In this document: positions 8,361-15,533 of the stretch, piece after piece
How the letters are laid out: the number at the start of each line of letters is the position of its first letter
How positions within the stretch are numbered: the first letter of the stretch is position 1
Origin: Cryptoclostridium sp036644995
Lineage (GTDB): Bacteria > Bacillota > Dehalobacteriia > UBA7702
DNA: 64,000 nucleotides
Reading direction: 5' to 3'
NCBI GenBank assembly: GCA_036644995.1
Contig: JAVXOZ010000002.1
Coordinates: forward strand, 1-64,000
Notes under the pieces: generated by a model
Databases searched by the model: none
What the model saw: only the letters and a program-made list of their open reading frames with translations
Told to the model about the DNA's origin: nothing
Program-made: the position numbers and the translations under genes

Positions 8361-8505
8361 CTTCAATAAGAAATTGGAAGTTGGGTGAAATTCCCACACG
8401 GGTCGGCCACTGTAACGGGGAGCAAACCTTTTGTAGGCGTAAGCGTCAGCCACTGAGAAATCGGGAAGGCTAAAGGGGAGCATTGAACCGAAAGTCAGGA
8501 TACTT
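8361..8505 (+). promoter_or_regulatory. Cobalamin riboswitch 2
   Basis: The cobalamin aptamer elements appear in order: GGGTGAAATTCCCACACGGG, TCGGCCACTGTAACGGGGAG, CAGCCACTGAG, TCGGGAAGGC and GAACCGAAAGTCAGGATAC. A terminator (8549-8575) follows. A GTTTTG segment (8535-8540) can pair with CAAAAC in the terminator stem as an antiterminator. The regulated genes are the SLH/DUF4430 genes starting at 9221, after an unusually long leader. Confidence 0.93.
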
Positions 8506-8548
8506 TTCTTATGTTGTTCTCTTGAAATGGAAGCGTTTTGTAAATAAC

Positions 8549-8575
8549 CGTCAAAACAATGTTTTGGCGTTTTTT
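8549..8575 (+). terminator. Riboswitch-controlled terminator
   Basis: CGTCAAAAC (8549-8557) pairs with GTTTTGGCG (8561-8569), followed by six T. It is positioned as the expression platform of cobalamin riboswitch 2. Confidence 0.85.
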
Positions 8576-8724
8576 CTTACCCAAAATTGTGTAGATAAGG
8601 CAAAATTTAAGAATATAGCCTTATCTATGCAAATGCTAATTACGTTTTATTTTCCACGGTTTAACCATTGGTTAAGCCTTGGGGTGCTATTTTAAATAAA
8701 TAACCTATACATGGGTAAATGTAT

Positions 8725-8795
8725 AAATTACTTTGTTGCGGAAAGTAATCAACTTAGGGATAAGTGTATCCTGTTGATTGTTTTTCGCTTTTTTA
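8725..8795 (+). promoter_or_regulatory. Two-hairpin leader motif, first copy
   Basis: Hairpin 1 is ATTACTTT-gttgcgg-AAAGTAAT. Hairpin 2 is AATCAAC..GGATA-agtg-TATCC..GTTGATT, followed by TTTTTCGCTTTTTT. The two share the bases AAT, so they compete, and the second looks like a terminator. The motif recurs about 123 bp downstream with the same loops. It is not a riboswitch class I recognise. Confidence 0.55.
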
Positions 8796-8847
8796 TTTGG
8801 TCATGCTCCCAAAATTTATTTCATGCTCCACAAAAAAATATTTGTTA

Positions 8848-8920
8848 ATTAATTACTTTGTTGCGGAAAGTAATCGTTTTAGGGATAAGTGTATCTCTAA
8901 TTTTGATTATTTCCGTATTT
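8848..8920 (+). promoter_or_regulatory. Two-hairpin leader motif, second copy
   Basis: Hairpin 1 is identical to the first copy, including the 7-nt loop GTTGCGG. Hairpin 2 keeps GGGATA-agtg-TATC, but its outer stem differs while remaining partly paired (AATC with GATT, TAGGGATA with TATCTCTA). Conserved loops with changed stems suggest a structured RNA rather than a plain duplication. Confidence 0.5.
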
Positions 8921-8992
8921 TTTATGGCTGTAAATTTTGTTTTTCATGGTAATAAGTTCCTCTTTTTCGGGTGTATTTGGATAGTTAAAAAG

Positions 8993-9064
8993 TTTGCGTT
9001 TCGCCGTTGTCCTCTGGGAATCTCGCCGCAACCGAGTGCCACTTGGGACTCGGCGAAATGCAAA
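8993..9064 (+). other. Long GC-rich hairpin in the SLH-gene leader
   Basis: TTTGCGTTTCGCCG (8993-9006) pairs with CGGCGAAATGCAAA (9051-9064) with one mismatch, and GTCC/GGGAC can pair inside. The stem is GC-rich against an AT-rich background. There is no T-run on the plus strand; the minus strand has CTTTTTAAC after the stem. It may be an inserted palindrome or a structured leader element. Confidence 0.5.
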
Positions 9065-9220
9065 AGCATTTATATTAAGTTAAATTTCCCCATATCTCAG
9101 CATGGTATAAAACCATGGGTAGCAGGTCTTTTATAATTAAATACCCTTAATAAACATAAAAAGATTACTGCTTTAAGGAAAAAATTATCTAAAAATTTAA
9201 AAAGAACGAGGCAAAAAAGA

Positions 9221-10861
9221 ATGAAAAAAACAGGATTACTTTTAACCATGATATTCATCCTCACTATGGTTTTTACCATGAGTGGTGGAATATTGGCAAA
9301 TGAAAATGGACTTACAGTGGCAAATGCCCCAAGCCAAAGCCCTACTTTAAACAGTGGGGATAACCAAGGTGCATCTGGAACTTTTGGTGAAAATACCGTG
9401 GTATCATCTGAACCTGCTGCCAATAATGGGGCAATTAATGTTAGTTTTGAGGTTCAAAAGGAATACAAATTTATTATTCCCCAAAAAACACTTTCAGTGG
9501 TGCCGGGTTTAGCCAAAACCTATGGTTATGAATATGGCGAAAATGTAAAACCCAATGATGTTACTGCTTTAGATGCCTTGGTGGCTGCCCATATAAATTA
9601 TTATGGGGATAAGTTTACCCCTAAAAATGCAGGGGATTACTTGGTTGTAAAAGAAAATGGCATCATTAAAATGTTTAATATTACCACTACCGCAGTGGGG
9701 CTATTGGTTAACGGAGCAGCACCCCACAACGGTGTACTCAGCGGTGGCTATTATGGTGGTTATGGCATTAACCAAGCTGTTATAAAAGCAGAAAATCAAG
9801 TGGAGCTTTTCTTTTATCAGGATAAAACATGGGGGGATATTTACACTTGGTTTGAACAAAACGGCAAAAAAACCCAAGCCGTAGTTGTTGATGAAAATAA
9901 GCCCTTTACTTTAACCCTGCGTGGCTATGCTTATGCTTGGTATAATTGCTCAGCTGATGATGTTAGAGAAAAAAATACCAAAAACATAGGTGGTGCCCAA
10001 ATTGCAGCTGTAAACACCAAAGATGGCAGCTTAACCAATATTAAAGGAGCAGTTACCCATGGGGAAAACGGCAATGTGGAGTTAACCTTTGCCCAAGCGG
10101 GAACCTATGTAATATCTGCCAGAGGTGCAAGCCCGGATTATTTGGTTGCACCCAGATGCCTTGTTACTGTGGTTAAAGATGCCACACCTGTTATTGATAT
10201 TAAAAATATGAAAGATGTATTTTCTACGGATTGGTATTATGATGACGTAGAATTTGTTTTGGCACAAGGTTTGTTTAAAGGGACTTCAGAATCTACTTTT
10301 GGGCCACAAGAACCCATGACCCGTGCCCAATTTGTTACCACTTTGGGCAGAAACAACGGCGTGGTGGATTCTACCCCCCAAAATCTCGGAAATTGCAAAT
10401 TTAGCGATGTGGATAACGGAGCATACTATGGCTCCCAGATTGCTTGGGCAGTGGAAAAAGGTATTACCAAGGGCATAAATGCAACTGATTTTTGCCCCAA
10501 TAAAACCATTAGCCGCCAAGATATGGCTACTATGATGATGCGTTATGCCACAGCCATGGGCATAAAATTACCCCCGCCATCCACAGCTCTTTTTGATGAT
10601 AACAGCAATATTACGGAATATGCCAAAGAGGCTGTTTATACCATGAAAGCCGCAAATATTATTAAAGGTAAAACCGATAATGTATTTGATGCCAATGGCT
10701 TTACCTTACGTGGTGAGGTTGCAGCGGTGCTCCACCGTTTTGTTAAATTGGGCACAAGTGGCGGCTCGGACCAATCTGCCAATTCTGCAATTTATGAAAA
10801 CCAAAAAGCCAATTCCTCTATTTTAGTAACTATGGATACAGGGGAGCATGGTGTAAAGTAA
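9221..10861 (+). CDS. SLH-anchored surface protein, possibly DUF4430-like
   Basis: The 546-residue protein begins with a signal peptide (MKKTGLLLTMIFILTMVFTM) and ends with three S-layer homology repeats (about 330-520; for example FGPQEPMTRAQFVTTLGR), so it should be displayed on the cell wall. The middle (about 70-320) is beta-rich. Segments such as ALDALVAAH and LLVNGAAPHNGV faintly recall the DUF4430/transcobalamin beta domain, but I would not assert membership. It is the first gene after cobalamin riboswitch 2, with about 860 nt of leader, and precedes a barrel-SLH protein and a DUF4430 lipoprotein. A surface cobalamin-related role is inferred from that context. Confidence 0.75.
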   Translation: MKKTGLLLTMIFILTMVFTMSGGILANENGLTVANAPSQSPTLNSGDNQGASGTFGENTVVSSEPAANNGAINVSFEVQKEYKFIIPQKTLSVVPGLAKTYGYEYGENVKPNDVTALDALVAAHINYYGDKFTPKNAGDYLVVKENGIIKMFNITTTAVGLLVNGAAPHNGVLSGGYYGGYGINQAVIKAENQVELFFYQDKTWGDIYTWFEQNGKKTQAVVVDENKPFTLTLRGYAYAWYNCSADDVREKNTKNIGGAQIAAVNTKDGSLTNIKGAVTHGENGNVELTFAQAGTYVISARGASPDYLVAPRCLVTVVKDATPVIDIKNMKDVFSTDWYYDDVEFVLAQGLFKGTSESTFGPQEPMTRAQFVTTLGRNNGVVDSTPQNLGNCKFSDVDNGAYYGSQIAWAVEKGITKGINATDFCPNKTISRQDMATMMMRYATAMGIKLPPPSTALFDDNSNITEYAKEAVYTMKAANIIKGKTDNVFDANGFTLRGEVAAVLHRFVKLGTSGGSDQSANSAIYENQKANSSILVTMDTGEHGVK

Positions 10862-10907
10862 AATAATCAGTAAATAATCTTTAAACAGAGGTAATTACCT
10901 TATTTTG

Positions 10908-10946
10908 CCAATGATTATACTGAAACTAAATCAGTATAATCATTGG
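10908..10946 (+). other. Perfect 16-bp intergenic hairpin
   Basis: CCAATGATTATACTGA (10908-10923) and TCAGTATAATCATTGG (10931-10946) are exact inverse complements over a 7-nt loop. No T-run follows, so simple termination is unlikely. Between two genes of one operon it may protect or process the mRNA, or lower expression of the downstream gene. Confidence 0.75.
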
Positions 10947-11010
10947 GGGCTTTGGGCGGTTTCCCCATTCAAACTTTTACCAAAAGAACCCATAATAAAG
11001 GAGAAAAATT

Positions 11011-12660
11011 ATGAGAAAAAAACTACTGACTATGTTTTGTGCTGTTATGCTGCTTTTGGCTTTTTCCGCCACCGGAGCATTGGCAGGGGATTTAAAACCC
11101 GTTAACGATTTAAAAACAGATTATAATAATGCCATTGAAAATAGCTTTACCTGGTCTAAGCAGGGTAATTCCCAAATTTTTAATGCAAAATATTTAGCCG
11201 AAGGTCTTGTGGGCACAACCAATGGGGATTGGACTGCCATAGCCGCAGGTCGCTATGGTTATGGGGATAATAATTTAGCTTATCTTAAAGAATTGGAAAA
11301 TTATGTTACCAAAACCTATGCTGAAAAAAATGGCAAATTAGATAACAGCAAAGCTACGGAATGGCAGCGTATTGCCATTGGGGTGGTGGCTTTGGGTGGA
11401 GATCCCACCAATTTTGGTTCTTACCAAGGTAAGCCCATTAATCTTATTGCCGATGGCGTTTATAATTGCAAAATTGGGGATATTATGAAACAAGGCATCA
11501 ATGGTGCTGTTTTTGGTCTTTTAGCCTTGGATTCAAAAGGCTTTAAAGTGCCATCCAATGGGGATTATGATAGAGAAATCCTTATTGAAAAAATATTAAA
11601 AAGAGAAATCAAAGGCGGTGGTTTTGCCACAGCCGCAAGTGCTGCAAGCCCGGACCCAGATATGACAGGCATGGTTTTGCAATCTTTGGCACCATATTAT
11701 GGTCAGCCCGAAGTAAAAGCCGCCATTGACCGCAGCTTAGTTTGGTTATCCTCTGTGCAAACCAATAATGGTGGCTTTGTTCCCTCTGGTTCATCTGTTA
11801 CCAGCAGTGAAAGCTCTGTTCAGGTACTCACTGCACTTTGTGCCTTAAAAATTAATCCCATAAGTGATTCCCGCTTTATTAAAAACGGTAAAACTGTTTT
11901 AGATGATTTACAAAGATATTATGTGCCGAGGGATGGCGGTTTTTCCCATTCTTTAAGTGCAGATGCCAACAGTCCCAATGCAGATGCAGGTAAAAGTAAT
12001 CCCATGGCAACAGACCAAGTTCGCTATGGTTTAATTGCTTATAATTGCTTTGTTAACGAAGAAAAAACTTTTTATGATTTTTCCCAGATTAAAACCTTAA
12101 ATATTAAGGTTAATTTTGCCGATGTAAAAACCTCGGATTGGTTTTATGATAGCGTTTACCGTTTGGCAAGCCAAGAAATAATTAATGGTATAACAACTAC
12201 GGCATTTGAACCCCAAGGTCAAATAACCCGTGCTCAGTTTGGTAAAATTTTGGCAATGTCCTATACCAAAGATTTAGCCGCCTATGATGTGGCAGGTAAT
12301 TTTGCCGATGTAAACAATCATTGGGCAAAAAAATATATTAACTGGGCAAATGCCCAAGGTGTTGTAAATGGTGTAGAAGCAGATAAATTTTGCCCCGATG
12401 CTCCCATTAGTCGCCAAGATATGGCAGTGATGATTGCCCGATATGCTAAAAATGTTGTACATAAAACCTTGCCCCAAAAGAATGCTCCCCTTAGCTTCAG
12501 TGATGGCGGCAGCATTGCAGAATATGCCGTTGCAGCAGTTTCCGATATGCAAAAAGCAGGGATAATCAACGGTAAAGGCAATAACATTTTTGACCCCACA
12601 GGCAATGCCACCCGTGGTGAAGCCGCTAAAATGATTGCCTATTTTTTGCGGTTGATTTAA
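11011..12660 (+). CDS. SLH-anchored alpha/alpha-barrel protein, likely cobalamin binding
   Basis: The 549-residue protein has a signal peptide (MRKKLLTMFCAVMLLLAFSA), an alpha/alpha-barrel region (about 40-355) and three C-terminal SLH repeats (about 366-549). The barrel is paralogous to the one at 1390-3648: both share DW.AI..GR.GY.DN.L, a GKL.N.KA.E segment, and P.NFG followed by LIA.G.YNC.IG. Motifs GGGF and NNGGF are of the prenyltransferase-repeat type. ATG follows AAAGGAG. Known intrinsic factor and transcobalamin pair such a barrel with a beta domain; here the next gene encodes a DUF4430 beta-domain lipoprotein. I infer surface cobalamin capture. Confidence 0.82.
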   Translation: MRKKLLTMFCAVMLLLAFSATGALAGDLKPVNDLKTDYNNAIENSFTWSKQGNSQIFNAKYLAEGLVGTTNGDWTAIAAGRYGYGDNNLAYLKELENYVTKTYAEKNGKLDNSKATEWQRIAIGVVALGGDPTNFGSYQGKPINLIADGVYNCKIGDIMKQGINGAVFGLLALDSKGFKVPSNGDYDREILIEKILKREIKGGGFATAASAASPDPDMTGMVLQSLAPYYGQPEVKAAIDRSLVWLSSVQTNNGGFVPSGSSVTSSESSVQVLTALCALKINPISDSRFIKNGKTVLDDLQRYYVPRDGGFSHSLSADANSPNADAGKSNPMATDQVRYGLIAYNCFVNEEKTFYDFSQIKTLNIKVNFADVKTSDWFYDSVYRLASQEIINGITTTAFEPQGQITRAQFGKILAMSYTKDLAAYDVAGNFADVNNHWAKKYINWANAQGVVNGVEADKFCPDAPISRQDMAVMIARYAKNVVHKTLPQKNAPLSFSDGGSIAEYAVAAVSDMQKAGIINGKGNNIFDPTGNATRGEAAKMIAYFLRLI

Positions 12661-12699
12661 GCTTTTAAATGCTGAAAACCTATGAGCTATTTTAAAAGC
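12661..12699 (+). other. Intergenic hairpin before the lipoprotein gene
   Basis: GCTTTTAAA (12661-12669) pairs with TTTAAAAGC (12691-12699) in the 65-nt gap before the DUF4430 gene. There is no strong T-run, so it could be a weak attenuator or an mRNA stability element. Confidence 0.5.
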
Positions 12700-12725
12700 A
12701 GAAAACTCAAAGAGGAGCAATTATT

Positions 12726-13556
12726 ATGAAAAATAAAACTATAATCCTTGTTTTGTTAATGGCATTTGTTTTTGGTTTATGCTTTAGTGGCTGTGGCGAT
12801 GTGAAAGCCAATGAATCTGCAAAGGAAAAAACTGAAGATAAATATATAGATGTTGATTCCGTTGATAGCAGCAGTGACGAAAATATGGATAAATACGCTG
12901 AAAAAACAGATACCCAAACCACAAATGCCACAGATGCCACAACGGCTAATACCACAGAAAACTCCGATGTATCCACAGGTGGCAACGGTGGCAACGGTGC
13001 CACGGGAAATACAGCAGGGAACAATGGTGCTGGCACATCCTCAGATAGCAGCGGCGAGGAATTGGATAAATATAAAACCGAGGCTATACCCTCAGGAGAG
13101 CCTGCTCCGGTTGAACCTGATTCCGTAAAAGTAAACACCACCAAAAAATTAAGCTGCACTTTTTCCATTGAATGCTCCACTATTTTAAGCCACATGGCAG
13201 ATTTTAATCCGGATAAAATCAGCGTTTTACCTAAAGACGGCATTGTTTATGCAACAAGGAAAGTAACCTTTGCCCAAGGTGAATCTGTTTTTGATGTGCT
13301 CCAAAGAGAAACCAAGGCAAATAAAATTCATCTGGAATCCAGCTTTACCCCTATGTATAATTCCGCTTATATTGAAGGCATTAATAATCTATATGAGTTT
13401 GATTGCGGGGAAAACAGCGGTTGGATGTATTGCGTTAACACTTGGTACCCCAATTACGGTTGCAGCCGCTATCAATTAAAGGATGGCGATGTTGTGGAAT
13501 GGCATTTTACCACTGATTTAGGGCGTGATTTAGGTCAGGATAACAGTAATTGGTAA
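12726..13556 (+). CDS. DUF4430 (transcobalamin beta-like) lipoprotein
   Basis: The 276-residue lipoprotein has lipobox LCFSGC with Cys 23, a Ser/Thr/Asn-rich linker (about 30-120) and a C-terminal DUF4430 domain (about 138-262). The domain shows the family hallmarks: CSTIL near its start, a VFDVLQRETK helix, YNSAYIEGI, SGWMYCVN and KDGDVVEWHFTTDLGRDLG. DUF4430 resembles the C-terminal beta domain of intrinsic factor and transcobalamin. ATG follows AGAGGAGC, 65 nt after the barrel-SLH gene, in the operon led by cobalamin riboswitch 2. The two halves of an intrinsic-factor-like binder would thus be on separate surface proteins. Domain identity is strong; ligand is inferred. Confidence 0.88.
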   Translation: MKNKTIILVLLMAFVFGLCFSGCGDVKANESAKEKTEDKYIDVDSVDSSSDENMDKYAEKTDTQTTNATDATTANTTENSDVSTGGNGGNGATGNTAGNNGAGTSSDSSGEELDKYKTEAIPSGEPAPVEPDSVKVNTTKKLSCTFSIECSTILSHMADFNPDKISVLPKDGIVYATRKVTFAQGESVFDVLQRETKANKIHLESSFTPMYNSAYIEGINNLYEFDCGENSGWMYCVNTWYPNYGCSRYQLKDGDVVEWHFTTDLGRDLGQDNSNW

Positions 13557-13645
13557 TTTTGGTGAAATCGGATAGAATAAATCTTGATAAAACAAAGTAA
13601 TTTAAGCAATAAAGAATTTTCATATTGCGAAAAATAAGGTGACTT

Positions 13646-14071
13646 ATGGGAAAAATAACTAAAGAATTAATTAAAAGCATTAAAATAAAGGCTCGGGAAT
13701 TGCAAAGAGCCCCCCTGCGCAGTGAGCTTAATTATAAAGGCAGTATAGAGGGTGGATACCATAATGCGGTGTTAAAAGCAGGGCTTATGCCTTACGGCGG
13801 AGAAAACCGTGAAAATATACACCCACCTAAAAACGGGAAATATTATACAGATGAGGAATTACTGAGCTTTATTGGGGAATATGTGCTTTTGTATGGAGAG
13901 CCACCCTTAAGGGGGCAGTTGCCTGAATACGGTTATATAGAATATCGCTTTGGTGCTTGGAATCAATTTATGGTGAAACTGGGGTATAAATCCCAAGATG
14001 CCCCTGTTTTTACACCTATTAATAAGGGACAGTGCCAAAGTAGGAGCATATTTGTGAAAAGCTTTGGCTGA
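13646..14071 (+). CDS. Homing-endonuclease-associated repeat protein
   Basis: This 141-residue protein consists mainly of two copies of a repeat of about 55 residues. Copy one is about 4-50 (ELIKSIKIKARELQRAPLRS ending in LKAGLMPYG). Copy two is about 68-118 (EELLSFIGEYVLLYGEPPLR ending in YRFGAWNQFMVKLGY). The pattern helix, RxP, FGxWnxxlxxxG is that of the HNH-associated repeat, a small DNA-binding module. No HNH nuclease domain is present. ATG follows AAGGTGA. It lies downstream of the cobalamin surface genes, but a palindromic repeat and a terminator follow directly. It may be a DNA-binding regulator or a remnant of a larger nuclease; I cannot tell which. Confidence 0.65.
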   Translation: MGKITKELIKSIKIKARELQRAPLRSELNYKGSIEGGYHNAVLKAGLMPYGGENRENIHPPKNGKYYTDEELLSFIGEYVLLYGEPPLRGQLPEYGYIEYRFGAWNQFMVKLGYKSQDAPVFTPINKGQCQSRSIFVKSFG

Positions 14072-14082
14072 GGTATTTAAGC

Positions 14083-14278
14083 CTATAATTTAATTTAGGC
14101 TGTTGATAAAGTCGGATATTCGGCAAAATCACTTCCCAGCCACTGCTTATGTACATCTAAGTACATGAGTAGCCGCTGCTCAGGGAGTTTTACCGAATTT
14201 AAGGCTTTCTTAACAGTCCGAAATCTTGCCGAAAAACTATGTTTTTTGACAATCTGAATTAAATCTATAATTTAATTT
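14083..14278. repeat. 14-bp direct repeats flanking palindromic copy B
   Basis: CTATAATTTAATTT occurs at 14083-14096 directly before copy B and again at 14265-14278 directly after it. A perfect 14-bp duplication on both sides is what target-site duplication on insertion would leave. Confidence 0.8.
14097..14256 (+). repeat. Palindromic intergenic element, copy B
   Basis: Same family as copy A, with left arm AGGCTGTTGATAAAGTC, right arm ending CTTTCTTAACAGTC and the second stem-loop module. It separates the HNH-repeat gene from its probable terminator at 14281-14322. Confidence 0.85.
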
Positions 14279-14280
14279 TG

Positions 14281-14322
14281 TATAATCCCGGGGTGCTATG
14301 TGCTCTGGGATTATATTGTTTT
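14281..14322 (+). terminator. Terminator displaced by copy B
   Basis: TATAATCCC (14281-14289) pairs with GGGATTATA (14307-14315), followed by TTGTTTT. It probably terminated the HNH-repeat gene before copy B inserted between them. Confidence 0.7.
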
Positions 14323-14367
14323 AAGGGGCAAAGCAAGGAATTAACATGGGTGGTAGAAAAATTATAC

Positions 14368-14396
14368 TTGTAAACCATAGGCGTTTATGCTATAAA
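14368..14396 (+). promoter_or_regulatory. Promoter of orphan cobalamin riboswitch 3
   Basis: TTGTAA (14368-14373), a 17-bp spacer and TATAAA (14391-14396). The intact promoter suggests that the riboswitch is still transcribed. Confidence 0.65.
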
Positions 14397-14411
14397 TAGG
14401 TTAATCAAATA

Positions 14412-14553
14412 AATTTAAACCACGAAGGAATGGGGTTAAAATCCCTAACGGTTGCGCCACTGTAAGTTGGAGCTTATTTTATTAGCCACTGAGTTTTATT
14501 ACTTGGGAAGGAAAAATAAGTGCTGAAAACAAGTCAGGATATTTCGTGTTTAA
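14412..14553 (+). promoter_or_regulatory. Cobalamin riboswitch 3 (no downstream gene)
   Basis: The aptamer elements are present: GGGGTTAAAATCCCTAACGG, TTGCGCCACTGTAAG, TTAGCCACTGAG, TTGGGAAGG and ACAAGTCAGGATA. The elements are slightly shorter than in riboswitches 1 and 2. A strong terminator follows at 14567-14648, but no plus-strand gene lies before the next terminator at 15306; the next gene is on the minus strand. It either lost its gene to repeat insertions or controls a non-coding RNA. Confidence 0.85.
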
Positions 14554-14566
14554 ATTATGTTCGTAA

Positions 14567-14648
14567 CTTCCGCATAAGGAGTTAACGTTTTTTATTTTAC
14601 ATATTTTTGTAAAGACGTTCTGTTTCTTATGGAAGCAGGGCTTTTTTT
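14567..14648 (+). terminator. Terminator of riboswitch 3
   Basis: CTTCCGCATAAG (14567-14578) pairs with CTTATGGAAG (14626-14635) with one bulged G, and AACGT/ACGTT pairs inside, followed by GGGCTTTTTTT. Confidence 0.75.
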
Positions 14649-14760
14649 ATTAGCCAAACCTGTTAAATTAGCCAAATTTGTAGATGAAAGTTGCCAAACA
14701 TCATCTTTTAACCCCCTTTTACAAGCCCCTTATTTTTATCTTTGTTGAATAGTATCATCA

Positions 14761-15102
14761 TGTAGCCAAAATTGCATTTTGCCTTAGGCTGTGTATAAAG
14801 GCTGATAACAGCCAAACCCCCCAAACTCCGACCTTAAGCCCCAATAGACTCTCATAATCCCGTTTAAAATGTCCTTCTTGGCATATAACCAATCTGTCCT
14901 CAGCTTAAATATATGCGATATTCGCACTTCAGCCATATCGGTTCTACACCAAGAATAACATTTAAAACTCCCGATGGGATTCTGAGAGTCCACTGTGGCT
15001 TATGTACATCAAAGTACACTGCGAGTCCGCAGCTTGGGGCGTTTATCCATTCTAAGCCTTTCTCCAAAGCCTATTAACTTGTAGCCAAAATTGCATTTTG
15101 CC
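14761..15102. repeat. 23-bp perfect direct repeats flanking copy I
   Basis: The 23 bases at 14761-14783 (containing TAGCCAAAATTGCATTTTG) recur exactly at 15080-15102. The enclosed segment starts TTAGGCTGTGTATAAAGG and ends TTTCTCCAAAGCCTATT, the two ends of the palindromic element family, so this is the best-marked insertion in the window. Confidence 0.85.
14784..15079 (+). repeat. Large palindromic element, copy I
   Basis: This is a 296-bp relative of the family. It keeps the outer ends and the core GGCTTATGTACATCAAAGTA but carries an extra internal palindrome: GACTCTCA near 14848 and TGAGAGTC near 14985, with further inner pairing. It therefore looks like a palindrome inserted within a palindrome. 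No open frame is credible. Confidence 0.7.
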
Positions 15103-15127
15103 GAATATCGGACTTTATCAACAGTCT
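15097..15127 (-). repeat. Remnant of an older palindromic element
   Basis: On the minus strand this reads GACTGTTGATAAAGTCCGAT and then ATTCGGCAAAAT, the left arm of the family. It directly abuts the right 23-bp duplication, so copy I appears to have inserted into an older, oppositely oriented copy. Confidence 0.65.
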
Positions 15128-15305
15128 TGGGCAATGATTGTAAAACCATTGCCTTACCTTTTTAAATTCAGTCTTTTAGACTTTTTTATAGTATAAATTT
15201 GTATTTCAATTAAACTCCTCCTTTGGGCAGCGGGCAATTAAAAAATCACTTGGTAGTGCGGTGAATATTGCCTGTTGCTAAATTTTCAACTCTTTTCAGG
15301 GTAAA

Positions 15306-15372
15306 CAAAAACACCTATTAATTATGGTAATTGCCGCAAAAAATTACCGTAAAATAGGTGTTTTGTTTTTTT
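15306..15372. terminator. Bidirectional terminator
   Basis: CAAAAACACCTATT (15306-15319) pairs with AATAGGTGTTTTG (15353-15365), with GGTAATT/AATTACC nested inside and T-runs outside on both strands. It would stop readthrough from riboswitch 3 toward the Abi gene. Confidence 0.8.
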
Positions 15373-15467
15373 ATGTTCATTTTGTAATATCTTTTCAGTG
15401 TGAAATTTCTATTAAAATTTTTTATCTTCATGCTTATTATTACAATAGATTTTTGGCAAATTAAATA

Positions 15468-15493
15468 GGTGGGGAATGCTTGCACTCCCCACC
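15468..15493 (-). terminator. Hairpin after the Abi gene
   Basis: GGTGGGGA (15468-15475) pairs with TCCCCACC (15486-15493). On the minus strand it lies 40 bases beyond the Abi stop and is followed by a weak T-rich stretch. Confidence 0.6.
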
Positions 15494-15533
15494 CTAAAAC
15501 GCTACGTGAATAGCATTTTGACCTTTTTTCTAC

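Noticed and set aside
8764..9136. Short plus-strand frames in the SLH leader
   Set aside because: They lack ribosome binding sites, overlap predicted RNA hairpins and resemble no known family.
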